Shown here: positions 26,600 through 35,350 of the stretch, piece after piece
How positions within the stretch are numbered: the first letter of the stretch is position 1
Layout: the number at the start of each line of letters is the position of its first letter
Assembly: GCF_927312905.1 (NCBI RefSeq)
Contig: NZ_CAKMHQ010000024.1
Span: 36,240 to 100,239 of the forward strand
From: Candidatus Nitrotoga sp. 1052
GTDB lineage: Bacteria; Pseudomonadota; Gammaproteobacteria; Burkholderiales; Gallionellaceae
Direction: 5' to 3'
Length of the DNA: 64,000 bases
Notes under the pieces: model-generated
What the model saw: only the letters and a program-made list of their open reading frames with translations
What the model was told of the DNA's origin: nothing
Database searches by the model: none
Program-made: the position numbers and the translations under genes

Positions 26600-27316
26600 T
26601 TATTTCGCCAGCGCCGCGCGCTGCATCTCAATTAACTGCGCGATGCCAGATTGCGCCAAATTGAGCATGGCATCCATCTCAATGCGGTTGAAAGCATGAC
26701 CCTCTGCCGTACCCTGCACCTCTATGAAATGTCCCGCACTGGTCATCACCACATTCATATCGGTATCACATAAAGAATCTTCGGCGTAGTCAAGATCAAG
26801 CACCGGCATACCCTGATAAATACCCACCGAAATCGCAGCGACGAAATCACGCAATGCGTTCTCCTGGATCAACCCTTGCTTGACTAACCCACTAACGGCA
26901 TCGTGCAAGGCGACAAAAGCGCCGGTAATACTGGCCGTGCGCGTCCCGCCATCGGCCTGAATCACGTCGCAATCCACTTGGATAGTGCGCTCGCCCAATT
27001 GTTTCAAATCCACCACAGAGCGCAAACTGCGTCCAATCAGACGCTGGATTTCCTGCGTGCGTCCAGACTGTTTTCCCTTGGCTGCTTCGCGCCCCATACG
27101 GCTACCGGTAGAACGCGGCAACATGCCATATTCCGCCGTGACCCACCCCTCACCGGAGCCTTTTTTATGAGGCGGCACACGCTCCTCCACGCTGGCGGTG
27201 CAAATCACTTTTGTGTCGCCACATTCGATCAGCACCGAACCTTCGGCATGCTTGGTGTAATGACGCGTGATGAGAATGGAACGAAGCTGATCGGTTTGCC
27301 GCTGACTGGGACGCAT
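26600..27316 (-). CDS. rph: ribonuclease PH
   Basis: Phosphorolytic 3' exonuclease that trims tRNA precursors. 238 residues: [14 protein letters not shown] at the start, [20 protein letters not shown], the [14 protein letters not shown] and [16 protein letters not shown] phosphate and RNA-binding segments, [19 protein letters not shown], and [14 protein letters not shown] 27316 matches the family start; the longer frame from 27343 does not. The divergent gene yicC is often a neighbour of rph. Confidence 0.97.
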   Translation of the reverse strand: MRPSQRQTDQLRSILITRHYTKHAEGSVLIECGDTKVICTASVEERVPPHKKGSGEGWVTAEYGMLPRSTGSRMGREAAKGKQSGRTQEIQRLIGRSLRSVVDLKQLGERTIQVDCDVIQADGGTRTASITGAFVALHDAVSGLVKQGLIQENALRDFVAAISVGIYQGMPVLDLDYAEDSLCDTDMNVVMTSAGHFIEVQGTAEGHAFNRIEMDAMLNLAQSGIAQLIEMQRAALAK

Positions 27317-27576
27317 AAAAATAATCCAAAAATGAAATGGCACGCATTATAACTTGCGCCGCTTAGGCAATCAGAATTAGTCCAATATGATTGTTGCAGA
27401 CTCGATTGGAATTTTATATAACAAATTTCACCATATGCAATCGTCATATAATGCACACACTGCAGTTCAATCCATTTTTCCAGAAAAAAGCGTAACAAGT
27501 CATTAATAAATCATGGCCTTGTTTAACGTTGGAATCGGGTTGAATAATCACCCAAACTATATTATCTGGAGTCCCA

Positions 27577-28443
27577 ATGATTTTTAGCATGACCGGCTTT
27601 GCCACTGCCGCAACAGAACTCGATACCGGATCGCTTGCAGTGGAACTGCGTGCGGTCAATCATCGTTACCTCGATCTCCAGTTACGCATGCCAGATGAGC
27701 TGCGCATGCTGGAGCCCATGTTGCGCGAGATTCTTGCCGCGCAACTGACGCGCGGCAAGGTTGAATGCCGCATCGGTTTCGCCCCGCGGCCATCCGTACA
27801 ACACCCGGCGCAGCTCAATCAGCCCCTCGTACGACAACTTGCTCAATGGAGCGACGAGGTTCAGACCATCTTGCCCGAAGCAGATGGCTTGAGTGTCGCC
27901 GATGTGTTGCGTTGGAATGGCGTGCTGCAAAGCGCCTCCATGCCTACCGACACTCTGCAGACCATGGTGCCCGAACTGCTGCATCAGGTGCTGCGCGAAT
28001 TCACCGCAGCACGTGGACGCGAAGGCGACAAGCTACAAGAATTTCTGTTGCAGCGCATAGAGCAAGTCGAAACCTTATGCACCTTGGTCTCACCGCGCAT
28101 CCCGACGGCAATTGCGGCGTACGAAGAAAAATTGGCCGCGCGTTTACGTATAGCGCTGCAAACGGGAGATGATGAACGCGTGCGGCAGGAAATCACACTA
28201 TTCGCCAGCAAGATTGATGTGGATGAAGAACTGTCGCGTCTGCAAACTCATCTGGTAGAAATGAAGCGAGTGCTTGTCAAAGGCGGCACAGTAGGCAAAC
28301 GGCTGGATTTTCTGATGCAGGAACTACACCGCGAGGCGAACACGCTAGGTTCGAAGTCCGTCGATGCAGAAGTATCACGTGCGTCCATGGAAATGAAGCT
28401 ATTGATTGAGCAGATGCGTGAACAGATACAGAACCTGGAGTAA
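27577..28443 (+). CDS. yicC: YicC family endoribonuclease
   Basis: YicC proteins are stress-related RNA-binding endoribonucleases. The 288-residue protein shows the N-terminal signature SMTGFA, SLAVELRAVNHRYLDLQLRMPDE, and the C-terminal KRLDFLMQELHREANTLGSKS...ELLIEQMREQIQNLE block. It is divergent from rph, a typical arrangement. Its 3' half is duplicated twice further along the window (35089-35316 and 36210-36728), each time next to a GGGGTCAGTTCTAAC palindrome. The ATG follows CTGGAG at good distance. Confidence 0.93.
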   Translation: MIFSMTGFATAATELDTGSLAVELRAVNHRYLDLQLRMPDELRMLEPMLREILAAQLTRGKVECRIGFAPRPSVQHPAQLNQPLVRQLAQWSDEVQTILPEADGLSVADVLRWNGVLQSASMPTDTLQTMVPELLHQVLREFTAARGREGDKLQEFLLQRIEQVETLCTLVSPRIPTAIAAYEEKLAARLRIALQTGDDERVRQEITLFASKIDVDEELSRLQTHLVEMKRVLVKGGTVGKRLDFLMQELHREANTLGSKSVDAEVSRASMEMKLLIEQMREQIQNLE

Positions 28444-28665
28444 TGTTTCATCCTACGCACGTCATGTGATGTATTTATAGCTCCCCGTTACTTGAACTGG
28501 GAAAATGAAGATGATGTATAACGAGAATAAAACGGTGCATTTATCAACTAAATTCGGGTGTGATGCAGGTTTTTCCTTCAATTAAAATAATGAATTATCA
28601 AATAAGCGCCAGTTTATGCACCTTACAGGTGCCTTTGTCGGCATTTTTTAGCCAAAGGTGACGCA

Positions 28666-29151
28666 GTGAAAGATATTCAAATACGCCATGTAGAGCCATC
28701 CGACTATCCGTCCATCATCTCCGTAGTTAACGACTGGTGGGGTGGCCGAAACATGGCTGATATGCTGCCAAAGCTTTTCTTCGTTCACTTTCGGCAAACC
28801 AGTTTCGTGGCTGAGCGCGATGGAAACATCGTAGGCTTTCTCGTCGGCTTCGTTTCACAGAGCTTCAGTAACGAAGCTTATATTCACTTTGCAGGCGTGC
28901 ATCCTGAGTTCCGAAAGAAAGGTTTAGGTGGCGCGCTCTATGAGCGGTTCTTCGATGCAGCAAAGAAGCTTGGCCGCAATGTAGTCCGTTGCGTTACATC
29001 GCCAAGTAACAATGTGTCGGTTTCGTTTCACCTCCGCCTGGGTTTCTCTATGGAACCGAGCAAAAAAGACATTGCGGGTATTCCTGTGGCAGAAAACTAC
29101 GATGGGAGAGGTGGAGACCGTGTGCTGTTCTATAAAACGTTGGGCGCATAA
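28666..29151 (+). CDS. GNAT family N-acetyltransferase
   Basis: A 161-residue GNAT acetyltransferase; substrate unknown. The acetyl-CoA segment is HFAGVHPEFRKKGLGGALYERFF (Q/R-x-x-G-x-G/A loop RKKGLGG), and the later SFHLRLGFSM is the usual beta-5/alpha-4 turn. Start is GTG with AAAGGTGA upstream. Directly after the stop comes sequence like the left half of an integron attC site, so the gene is probably a former gene cassette; GNAT genes are common in cassettes. The 222 bp before it hold no gene; a small hairpin GCACC-TTACA-GGTGC lies at about 28618. Confidence 0.85.
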   Translation: MKDIQIRHVEPSDYPSIISVVNDWWGGRNMADMLPKLFFVHFRQTSFVAERDGNIVGFLVGFVSQSFSNEAYIHFAGVHPEFRKKGLGGALYERFFDAAKKLGRNVVRCVTSPSNNVSVSFHLRLGFSMEPSKKDIAGIPVAENYDGRGGDRVLFYKTLGA

Positions 29152-29187
29152 CATGGCGTTCGAGAGGGACGCGCCAAAAGCAGCGAG
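29139..29187 (+). other. truncated attC-like site after the acetyltransferase
   Basis: GCATAAC then ATGGCG and TTCGAGAGGGACGCGCC resemble the R''-L'' half of an integron attC site. The other half is missing; about 10 bp later a palindromic element begins. Called on pattern only. Confidence 0.4.
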
Positions 29188-29196
29188 CGAAAGCGC

Positions 29197-29246
29197 GGGG
29201 TCAGTTCTAACATTCAATCAAAATACTGGAATGTTAGAACTGACTT
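29197..29246. repeat. palindrome family A, copy 1 (GGGGTCAGTTCTAAC)
   Basis: GTCAGTTCTAACATTC and GAATGTTAGAACTGAC form a perfect 16-bp stem around a 13-nt loop. Preceded by GAAAGCGC, which is also present before copies 2 and 3. One of six copies in the window. Confidence 0.9.
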
Positions 29247-29253
29247 CATAACT

Positions 29254-29326
29254 GGGGTCAGAGCAAATTTAAAGCTTCCGTTATGCCATCTTAAATTATT
29301 CACTTCACTAAATTTACTCTAACCCC
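29254..29326. repeat. palindromic element GGGGTCAGAGCAAATTT
   Basis: Left end GGGGTCAGAGCAAATTT and right end AAATTTACTCTAACCCC are complementary with two mismatches, 73 bp overall. It shares GGGGTCAG with family A but has its own stem sequence. Such elements are often linked to REP-associated tyrosine transposases. Confidence 0.75.
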
Positions 29327-29336
29327 ACCCATGTAA

Positions 29337-29557
29337 CTATTGGTAGCCTTGGCCAATGCGGTCATAGACGGCAAACTTTTCCGGATCGGACAGCACTGCG
29401 TAGGCATCATTAATTTCTTTCATCCGACCCTCCGCGTTTTTTTGTGGGACACGTCCAGATGATATTTGCGCGCCAGTTTGCGGAAAGATTTCTTGATCTC
29501 TTCCGCCGTGGCATCACGCGATACGGCCGGTATCTTGTAATAGTCCTGATATTGCAT
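29337..29557 (-). pseudogene. frameshifted and truncated DnaJ/CbpA-like J domain
   Basis: Read on the minus strand, [21 protein letters not shown]... [15 protein letters not shown] is the start of a J domain; a frameshift follows, then [28 protein letters not shown] ends the J domain and a stop follows. The essential HPD triad reads HLD, so even a rescued product would be inactive. CbpA-type genes commonly accompany Hsp20 genes, and two lie next door in divergent orientation. The palindromic element at its 3' side marks the truncation. Confidence 0.75.
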
Positions 29558-29699
29558 GAATCTCTCCAGAATATTTCTGACCCATAAACTATATATGGTC
29601 AGATTTTTCCACTTTCAAGCACTTGAAAATTTATGTTCGTGTCCACAGATTGCGGGGTATGGCAATCCTGCCATCATTTACCCGTTGAAAGGAGACATC

Positions 29700-30119
29700 A
29701 TGCATTATCGAGGTATTTTTCCCCGCGATCTGTTCACGGAACTGGAGCGGTTGCAGCGTGAGTTTGACAGCTCCCCCAGCATTCGCGGTGCGGCGCCAGG
29801 CTATCCGGCCATGAACGTTGGCACAACACCGAAGTCGGTTGAGGTCTATGCCTTTGCGCCCGGCATGACACCGGAGGAATTCGATGTGCAAGTCGAGAAT
29901 GGCGTGCTGACCATAAGTGGCGAGTGCAAAGATATAGTGCCGCCTGAGGGAGCGACCATACATATTGGCGAACATTTCTCCGGGCGTTTCCGACGTGTCA
30001 TATCGCTGCCGGACGACATCGAGCCGAATTCAACTATGGCCAGTTATCGCGATGGCGTGCTACACGTATGCGTGGCGCGCAGGGAAGCTGCCCAATCGCG
30101 CCGGATTTCGGTTCAATGA
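29700..30119 (+). CDS. Hsp20/alpha-crystallin family small heat shock protein 1
   Basis: ATP-independent chaperone that holds unfolding proteins in the cytoplasm. 139 residues with the alpha-crystallin core: VEVYAFAPGMTPEEFDVQVENGVLTISGE, then FSGRFRRVISLPDDIE and YRDGVLHVCVARRE. AAAGGAGA (29688-29695) sets the ATG at 29700; the longer upstream frame has no ribosome site. The second hsp20 gene begins 14 bp after the stop. No CIRCE or sigma-32 box was clear in the short upstream stretch. Confidence 0.93.
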   Translation: MHYRGIFPRDLFTELERLQREFDSSPSIRGAAPGYPAMNVGTTPKSVEVYAFAPGMTPEEFDVQVENGVLTISGECKDIVPPEGATIHIGEHFSGRFRRVISLPDDIEPNSTMASYRDGVLHVCVARREAAQSRRISVQ

Positions 30120-30133
30120 GAAAGGGGAACACC

Positions 30134-30508
30134 ATGAGCGAGAAATTCATCAAGCGTGAAAATGCGAGTGAAGAGAGTGCAGCCATGCGCCCTGCAGTGA
30201 ACGTAGTTGAAGATGCGACCGGCATCACACTGTATGCCGATCTACCTGGAGTGCCAAAAGAAAAGTTGTCCATCCATGTGGAAGGCGACAATCTGATTCT
30301 GGAAGGCGAGCTGGAAATAAATTCCCCGCCGAACATGGAGGCGATCCACGCTGAAGTCGATCGGTCGCGTTACCGCCGGGTATTCACTCTGTCGCGGGAA
30401 CTGGATGGCGACAAGGTATCGGCAGGATTCCGACATGGCGTGCTGGAATTGCGCATTCCGAAGGCCGAGCATGCCCAGCCGCGCCGGATCGTAGTGCAGG
30501 CTACCTGA
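30134..30508 (+). CDS. Hsp20/alpha-crystallin family small heat shock protein 2
   Basis: Second small heat shock protein, 124 residues, cotranscribed with the first. Core segments are PAVNVVEDATGITLYADLPG, LSIHVEGDNLILEGELE, YRRVFTLSRELDGDKVSAG and FRHGVLELRIPKAE. Paired Hsp20s of two classes are often made together and mix into oligomers. AAAGGGGAA precedes the ATG at 30134. Confidence 0.93.
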   Translation: MSEKFIKRENASEESAAMRPAVNVVEDATGITLYADLPGVPKEKLSIHVEGDNLILEGELEINSPPNMEAIHAEVDRSRYRRVFTLSRELDGDKVSAGFRHGVLELRIPKAEHAQPRRIVVQAT

Positions 30509-30516
30509 TCTCATCA

Positions 30517-30590
30517 CCCGGCGGTGGATTCACTCCACTGCCGGATATAGATAGGAGGCTCATCATGCAAATTGAAAGAATTTAAGAGAA
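30517..30590 (+). terminator. strong hairpin after hsp20, then an aborted mini-ORF
   Basis: CCGGCGGTGGA and TCCACTGCCGG form a stem with one mismatch (30519-30544), without a U-tract. At 30565 an ATG with a perfect AGGAGG opens a frame of only six codons (MQIERI), the likely start of a lost third gene of the heat-shock operon. Confidence 0.5.
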
Positions 30591-30620
30591 CATAGGAGCT
30601 GCTAGCCCCTTTGATTTCCC

Positions 30621-33419
30621 TCACCCCAACGTCTTGAATACCACCTCCTGCACATCCTTGGACAAGCCTTTGGTTGCGGCGACTTTCTGCAACGCGGCCT
30701 GCATCTGCTGTTTCAGCGCAGGCTGGTATTTTTTCCAGTGATCCAGCGTTCGTACCAAACGTGCGGCCACCTGCGGATTGAGCTTGTTCAACGCAATCAC
30801 CTGTTCTGTCCAGAAGGCATAGCCGCTGCCATCCGCTGCATGGAACTGTGACGGATTGCCGTTGCAGAAACTGGAGATCAGGCTGCGTGCGCGGTTGGGA
30901 TTTTTCAGCGTGAACGCGGGATGGGTCATCAGCTTGCGCACCGCTGTTACATCGGTATGCATCGCGATCGCCTGCAGGCTGAACCATTTGTCCACCACTA
31001 GCGCCTCGTTTTTGAAATCCCGATAGAAGTTTTTCAATGGCTGTTGTGCCGTCTTGCTGCCGGTGTTGACCAGCGCCATCAGCGCGGCCAGGCGGTCGGT
31101 CATATTGTCGGCTGCGTCGATCTGCGCGTGGGCCAGTTGCAGCGTGGATTCATCTTCCCAACCTAAAAGATAAGACAGGCACAGGTTCTTCAGGCCGCGC
31201 TTGCCGGCCGATTTTGCATCGGGGCTGTATTTGCCGGGTGTCAGGTTGGCTGCATAGACAGCGATGAAATCGGCCTTGAGTTTTTCAGAGATCGTCTTGC
31301 GCATGTACTGGCGCGCAGTGTGGATCGCCTGCGGGTCGATCACTTCGCACTGTTCGGCCAGCATCAATTCAGAAGGCAGCGTCAGCACCACTTCACGGAA
31401 AGACGGATCAAGCGCCGTGTCGATGAGCGTGGTGCGCAAGGCGTTGATGAACAGCTCATCCAGCGTCAGCGCTTCACCCGCCTGCACCTGTTTGATCAGA
31501 TTCAACAGACGTTGTATTGCCAGGCGTTGCCCAGCCTCCCAACGGTTGAAGGCATCGCTGTCATTCGCCATCAGCTGCGCCAGCTCCTGATCGGAATAGT
31601 CATATTCCATCACCACCGGCGCAGAGAAGTTGCGCAGCAAGGATGGCGTGGGTTTGGTGGTGACGCGGTTAAAGATGAACGTCTGTTTTGCCTTGGTCAG
31701 CTCCAGCACGCAGGTGGTGGCAGGTTTATTGATCCGGCTCGATTTGAACGGGACTCCCGTTCGTGCTGAGCTTGTCGAAGCACGAGCATCCATCCGCATT
31801 TCGACAGGCTCAATGCGAACGGATTCTTGAATAAACGGAGCCGGATCAATAGTAGCATCGTCAAGATACAGCGCCATGTCGCAGCCCCGGTCATCGAGCA
31901 GGCCAACCGCAACGGGGATATGGAAAGGCAGCGGCTTCTTTTGCCCGGCGCCGGGCTTGCAGCTTTGGCTGAGCGTCAGCTCATAGGTCTGTTTGGCGGC
32001 GTCGTAGTGGCTTTGCACTTTGAGCTGCGGCGTGCCGGGCTGGCTATACCAGCGCTCGAACTGGCTCAGGTCGCGCCCGCTGCTGTGTGCCATGGCCGCG
32101 CGGAAATCGTCGCAGCTAACCGCCTGCCCGTCATGCCGTGCAAAGTACAGGTCCATGCCCTTGCGGAAGCCGTCACGCCCCAGCAGGGTCTGGACCATGC
32201 GCACCACCTCGGCCCCTTTTTCATAAATCGTGACCGTGTAAAAATTGCTTATCTCCACAAAACTGTCCGGCCGCACCGCATGGGCCATCGGCCCCGCATC
32301 TTCGGAAAACTGCACCTGGCGCAGCATGCGCACATTTTCGATGCGACTCACCGCGCGACCGCTGTCCGTGCCGATCATGTCGGCGGAGAATTCCTGGTCG
32401 CGGAACACGGTCAGCCCTTCCTTCAATGACAACTGAAACCAGTCGCGGCAGGTGACGCGGTTACCGGTCCAGTTATGAAAATATTCATGGCCGACCACCG
32501 CCTCGATATTGGCGTAATCGGTGTCGGTGGCGATGCTGGGGTTGGCCAGCACATACTTGGTGTTGAAAATATTCAGGCCCTTGTTTTCCATCGCGCCCAT
32601 GTTGAAGTCGCCCACCGCAACGATCATGAAGCGGTCCAGATCCAGCTCCAGCCCGTAGCGTTCCTGATCCCAGCGGATGCTGTGCTTGAGCGAATTCATC
32701 GCATGCTGCGTCTTGTCCAGATTGCCCGGCTCCACCCACACTTGCAGCAGCACTTTTCGTCCACTATTTAATTTGAATTTTTCTTCCTGGCACACCAGCT
32801 TGCCTGCCACCAGCGCAAACAGATAGGAAGGTTTCTTGAACGGGTCTTCCCACTTGGCGTAGTGGCGGCCTTGGGGCAGGTCTCCCCGTTCGATCAGGTT
32901 GCCATTGGACAGCAACACCGGATATTTTTTCTTGTCGCCGCGCAGCATCACCGTGTATTTCGCCATCACGTCCGGGCGATCGGGAAACCAGGTGATCTTG
33001 CGGAAACCTTCGGCCTCGCATTGGGTAAAAAAATTGCCGTTGGAGACATACAGACCCATCATCGAGGTATTTTTCTCGGGCTCAACCAGTGTCTCGATCT
33101 CCAGCGTGATCTCGTCCGGTGCGTTGGCGATGCGCAATTTCCCGTCTGCTATTGAGTAACCCTTAACGCCTTTGCGCAGCGTCTTGCCGTTCATGCGCAA
33201 GGCCACCAGCTTGACGCCATCGCCCAGCAGCTCCACATCCTTGTTGGGCGATGCGCTATTGCGCTGCAGGGTGATGCACGTGGACACACGCGTTGCCGCG
33301 GGGTCGAGATCAAAACCCATTTCAACGGTGTTCACCCAATAAGCCGGGGCAGTGTAGTCTTTGCGATGGATGGTGACGTGTGGTTGCTTGGTCAATTTCT
33401 GGGTCGATTTTTTGGTCAT
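30621..33419 (-). CDS. pepN: aminopeptidase N with an in-frame REP-derived insertion
   Basis: M1-family zinc aminopeptidase, cytoplasmic, cleaving N-terminal residues from peptides. GAMENKGLN and the zinc motif HEYFHNW (HExxH) near residue 307 with the second-glutamate segment LKEGLTVFRDQEFS are intact. The protein is 932 residues against about 870-890 usual. Much of the excess is a block of about 35 residues near 531-565 that is the translation of a TTCGACAGGCTCAA palindrome at 31757-31822; it lies after the catalytic domain, in frame. The start at 33419 (MTKKSTQKL) is preferred to the longer frame from 33497. Confidence 0.93.
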   Translation of the reverse strand: MTKKSTQKLTKQPHVTIHRKDYTAPAYWVNTVEMGFDLDPAATRVSTCITLQRNSASPNKDVELLGDGVKLVALRMNGKTLRKGVKGYSIADGKLRIANAPDEITLEIETLVEPEKNTSMMGLYVSNGNFFTQCEAEGFRKITWFPDRPDVMAKYTVMLRGDKKKYPVLLSNGNLIERGDLPQGRHYAKWEDPFKKPSYLFALVAGKLVCQEEKFKLNSGRKVLLQVWVEPGNLDKTQHAMNSLKHSIRWDQERYGLELDLDRFMIVAVGDFNMGAMENKGLNIFNTKYVLANPSIATDTDYANIEAVVGHEYFHNWTGNRVTCRDWFQLSLKEGLTVFRDQEFSADMIGTDSGRAVSRIENVRMLRQVQFSEDAGPMAHAVRPDSFVEISNFYTVTIYEKGAEVVRMVQTLLGRDGFRKGMDLYFARHDGQAVSCDDFRAAMAHSSGRDLSQFERWYSQPGTPQLKVQSHYDAAKQTYELTLSQSCKPGAGQKKPLPFHIPVAVGLLDDRGCDMALYLDDATIDPAPFIQESVRIEPVEMRMDARASTSSARTGVPFKSSRINKPATTCVLELTKAKQTFIFNRVTTKPTPSLLRNFSAPVVMEYDYSDQELAQLMANDSDAFNRWEAGQRLAIQRLLNLIKQVQAGEALTLDELFINALRTTLIDTALDPSFREVVLTLPSELMLAEQCEVIDPQAIHTARQYMRKTISEKLKADFIAVYAANLTPGKYSPDAKSAGKRGLKNLCLSYLLGWEDESTLQLAHAQIDAADNMTDRLAALMALVNTGSKTAQQPLKNFYRDFKNEALVVDKWFSLQAIAMHTDVTAVRKLMTHPAFTLKNPNRARSLISSFCNGNPSQFHAADGSGYAFWTEQVIALNKLNPQVAARLVRTLDHWKKYQPALKQQMQAALQKVAATKGLSKDVQEVVFKTLG
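31757..31822. repeat. REP-like palindrome inserted inside pepN
   Basis: CCGTTCGTGCTGAGCTTGTC and GACAGGCTCAATGCGAACGG are complementary arms around a short loop, the same family as the palindrome between msrA and rdgB. The element reads through in the pepN frame without a stop and keeps the gene open. Confidence 0.88.
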
Positions 33420-33497
33420 GAGCGGCAGGTCAGGCAGGTGTGAGAAGGAGCGGATTTTAACAGTGTTGCCTCTGACAGGGCTGTCTGCTTGAATCAA

Positions 33498-33821
33498 TGG
33501 AAACTGAGCCTATCGAATTTTAAGCTGCCCCATTTGATGCTCGGTGGCGCGTCTGCTTTTCGGTGCGATTTCAACCGGTCGCAGGTAGCCGGATTTCATA
33601 GGCTGCGAACGTCTGTTCCTATTTATATCGAAAGTCAGCAACCGACACGTTGCTGCCCTTGGCGAATGTCAGCCATCCAGTAAGGTATTGTGTGAAATTA
33701 ATTATCCAAACGACCCGAAAGAACCCTTCACATTGCACTCAAAACTTCTACATATCGACCTTGCCTCACCAAGCCACTGCCAACTAAGACAACGTCAAAG
33801 GCCACTTGGCGCAACAGCTAA
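33498..33821. other. gap without a recognisable gene
   Basis: These 324 bp between pepN and the RelA/SpoT-domain gene hold only short frames without protein-like composition, and no clear hairpin. The base composition drops toward the AT-rich gene on the right, so this may be the edge of an acquired segment. Confidence 0.5.
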
Positions 33822-34847
33822 TTACCCCTTTATTTTTTCCAGTCTCTTTTTAATTACTTTAATTTGTTTGGAAAAAAGTTCCGCATCCAAGAAATAACTT
33901 GGATACGCCTTCTTAAGTCCAATTATTGATTCCGAAGATACTAAAACCACCTGCATTTTTCTGCCAGAAGTAATCTCCGCTTCCTTCTTGGAGTATTCCT
34001 CATTAGCAGTAGCAATATCTTTAGCGGAGTAACTTTGTATGCTGGCCTTCATCAAATCGAGGTCTAATGTTACTAGGTGATATTGCCCTCTCTTCTTGTC
34101 GTTGCTTATATGACGGGCCACAACTCGAAAACCTGCGAGTTTGTTTATAACATCCAGTCGCCTCTCCATTTCAAGTAATTTCTCAAAAGTTTCTTTGTCA
34201 GTCAAACTGTTGTGCTTTGGAATTCTTGGCGTACCTTCTAGTACAGCGAATGCTGAACTTGCCAAAGCAAAGAAATCTAACCATTCATCTGGCCCCTCGC
34301 TAGATTTTAGTGAGTGATCGAGAAAAGTTCCCATTGTTTCGACCGCAGTTGCCCAAGCGTGTTGAATCTGTGTTCGAACCTGCAATTCAATAGAGAAGCC
34401 ATTTTTACATTTAAAAACGAGATGAATCCCTCGATATCCAGAATCCTTGGGAAAGATTATGTAATCCTTCCCACCTTGAACAACTGAGAACGCCCGAGTC
34501 CCTTTTTTGTAAGCAGCCTCTAGGGCTCTTACATTCTGCATGCTCCCAGTTACGGCCCGAATGCCGCCAATGTCTTGCATTCTGGAGAGCAACATTTTCG
34601 AGTTCCGCTCCAACTTTGAAATAATTGAAGGTGACCGCTTCAATCTTTGGGAGATCAGGGCATCTCCATCAATAATTTTCAATTTATTTCTTAGCGATAT
34701 TTGAAAGCTATTAAGGGGAGCAACATGACATGCACGCCAGTTATCAAGAATCCCCTTCGCCTCAGCATATTCCGGACGAATATTATTCAGCAAATTCAAG
34801 CCGGCTCTATTTACCTCACCCTTGCTATAATTTTTTTCAATTTTCAT
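33822..34847 (-). CDS. RelA/SpoT synthetase-domain protein
   Basis: A 341-residue single-domain relative of (p)ppGpp synthetases. QDIGGIRA is at 91-98, the guanine-stacking tyrosine loop SGYRGIH at 136-142, and the catalytic-glutamate segment ELQVRTQIQHAWATAVE at 154-170, so the synthetase site looks complete. No HD hydrolase, TGS or ACT domain is present. The C-terminal half is polar and unknown. Such small synthetases either make alarmones or, in toxSAS/CapRel proteins, pyrophosphorylate tRNA or ATP as toxins. No separate antitoxin gene adjoins. The gene is clearly AT-richer than its neighbours and stands alone between repeats, which suggests transfer. Confidence 0.85.
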   Translation of the reverse strand: MKIEKNYSKGEVNRAGLNLLNNIRPEYAEAKGILDNWRACHVAPLNSFQISLRNKLKIIDGDALISQRLKRSPSIISKLERNSKMLLSRMQDIGGIRAVTGSMQNVRALEAAYKKGTRAFSVVQGGKDYIIFPKDSGYRGIHLVFKCKNGFSIELQVRTQIQHAWATAVETMGTFLDHSLKSSEGPDEWLDFFALASSAFAVLEGTPRIPKHNSLTDKETFEKLLEMERRLDVINKLAGFRVVARHISNDKKRGQYHLVTLDLDLMKASIQSYSAKDIATANEEYSKKEAEITSGRKMQVVLVSSESIIGLKKAYPSYFLDAELFSKQIKVIKKRLEKIKG

Positions 34848-34887
34848 ATTAGTATGATTTTTAAAATCACAGAAAAATTAAACGGGT

Positions 34888-34913
34888 CAGCTTCGAATTG
34901 TTTTTGCACGTAC
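34888..34913 (+). repeat. 26-bp direct repeat, copy 1
   Basis: The 26 bp starting CAGCTTCGAATTG and ending TTGCACGTAC recur exactly at 36055-36080. Each copy stands 50-100 bp before a family A palindrome and a yicC fragment, so it belongs to a duplicated module. Confidence 0.8.
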
Positions 34914-35010
34914 ACAAACCCCCTCATGCCAGTCAATTTTTCTTCGGCTTTTCATCGCCGCTGATAAACTCGATAGGCCGTTTTTTCAACGAAAGCGCGG
35001 GCAAAGCGCG

Positions 35011-35058
35011 GGGGTCAGTTCTAATATTCAATCAAAATACTGGAATGTTAGAACTGAC
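35011..35058. repeat. palindrome family A, copy 2
   Basis: GGGGTCAGTTCTAATATTC and GAATGTTAGAACTGAC with a 13-nt loop identical to copy 1; one stem mismatch. The right arm is followed after about 30 bp by a partial copy of yicC. Confidence 0.88.
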
Positions 35059-35088
35059 TTCGTTAACCATTTTGACCTTTTTCGTCTC

Positions 35089-35316
35089 TGCCTACCAACA
35101 CACTGCAAACCATAGTGCCCGAACTGTTGCATCAAGTATTGCGCGAATTCACCGCAGTACGTGGACGCAAAGGCGACAAGCTACAAGAATTTCTGTTGCA
35201 GCGCATAGAGCAAATCTAAACCTTATGCACCCTGGTCGCACCACGCATCCCGATGGCCATTGCGGCGTATGAAGAAAAACTGGCCGCGCGTTTGCGCATC
35301 GCGCTGCAAACGAGAA
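35089..35316 (+). pseudogene. partial, decayed copy of yicC
   Basis: About 228 bp match codons 122-197 of the intact yicC at 27577, but an in-frame TAA has arisen (CAAATCTAA in place of CAAGTCGAA) and the 3' part is missing. The 5' edge lies about 30 bp from palindrome copy 2. It shares more bases with the second partial copy than with the parent, so both stem from one copying event. Confidence 0.88.
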
Positions 35317-35350
35317 TTGATAGATAGGGTCAGACTCGGTGATCCTTACC

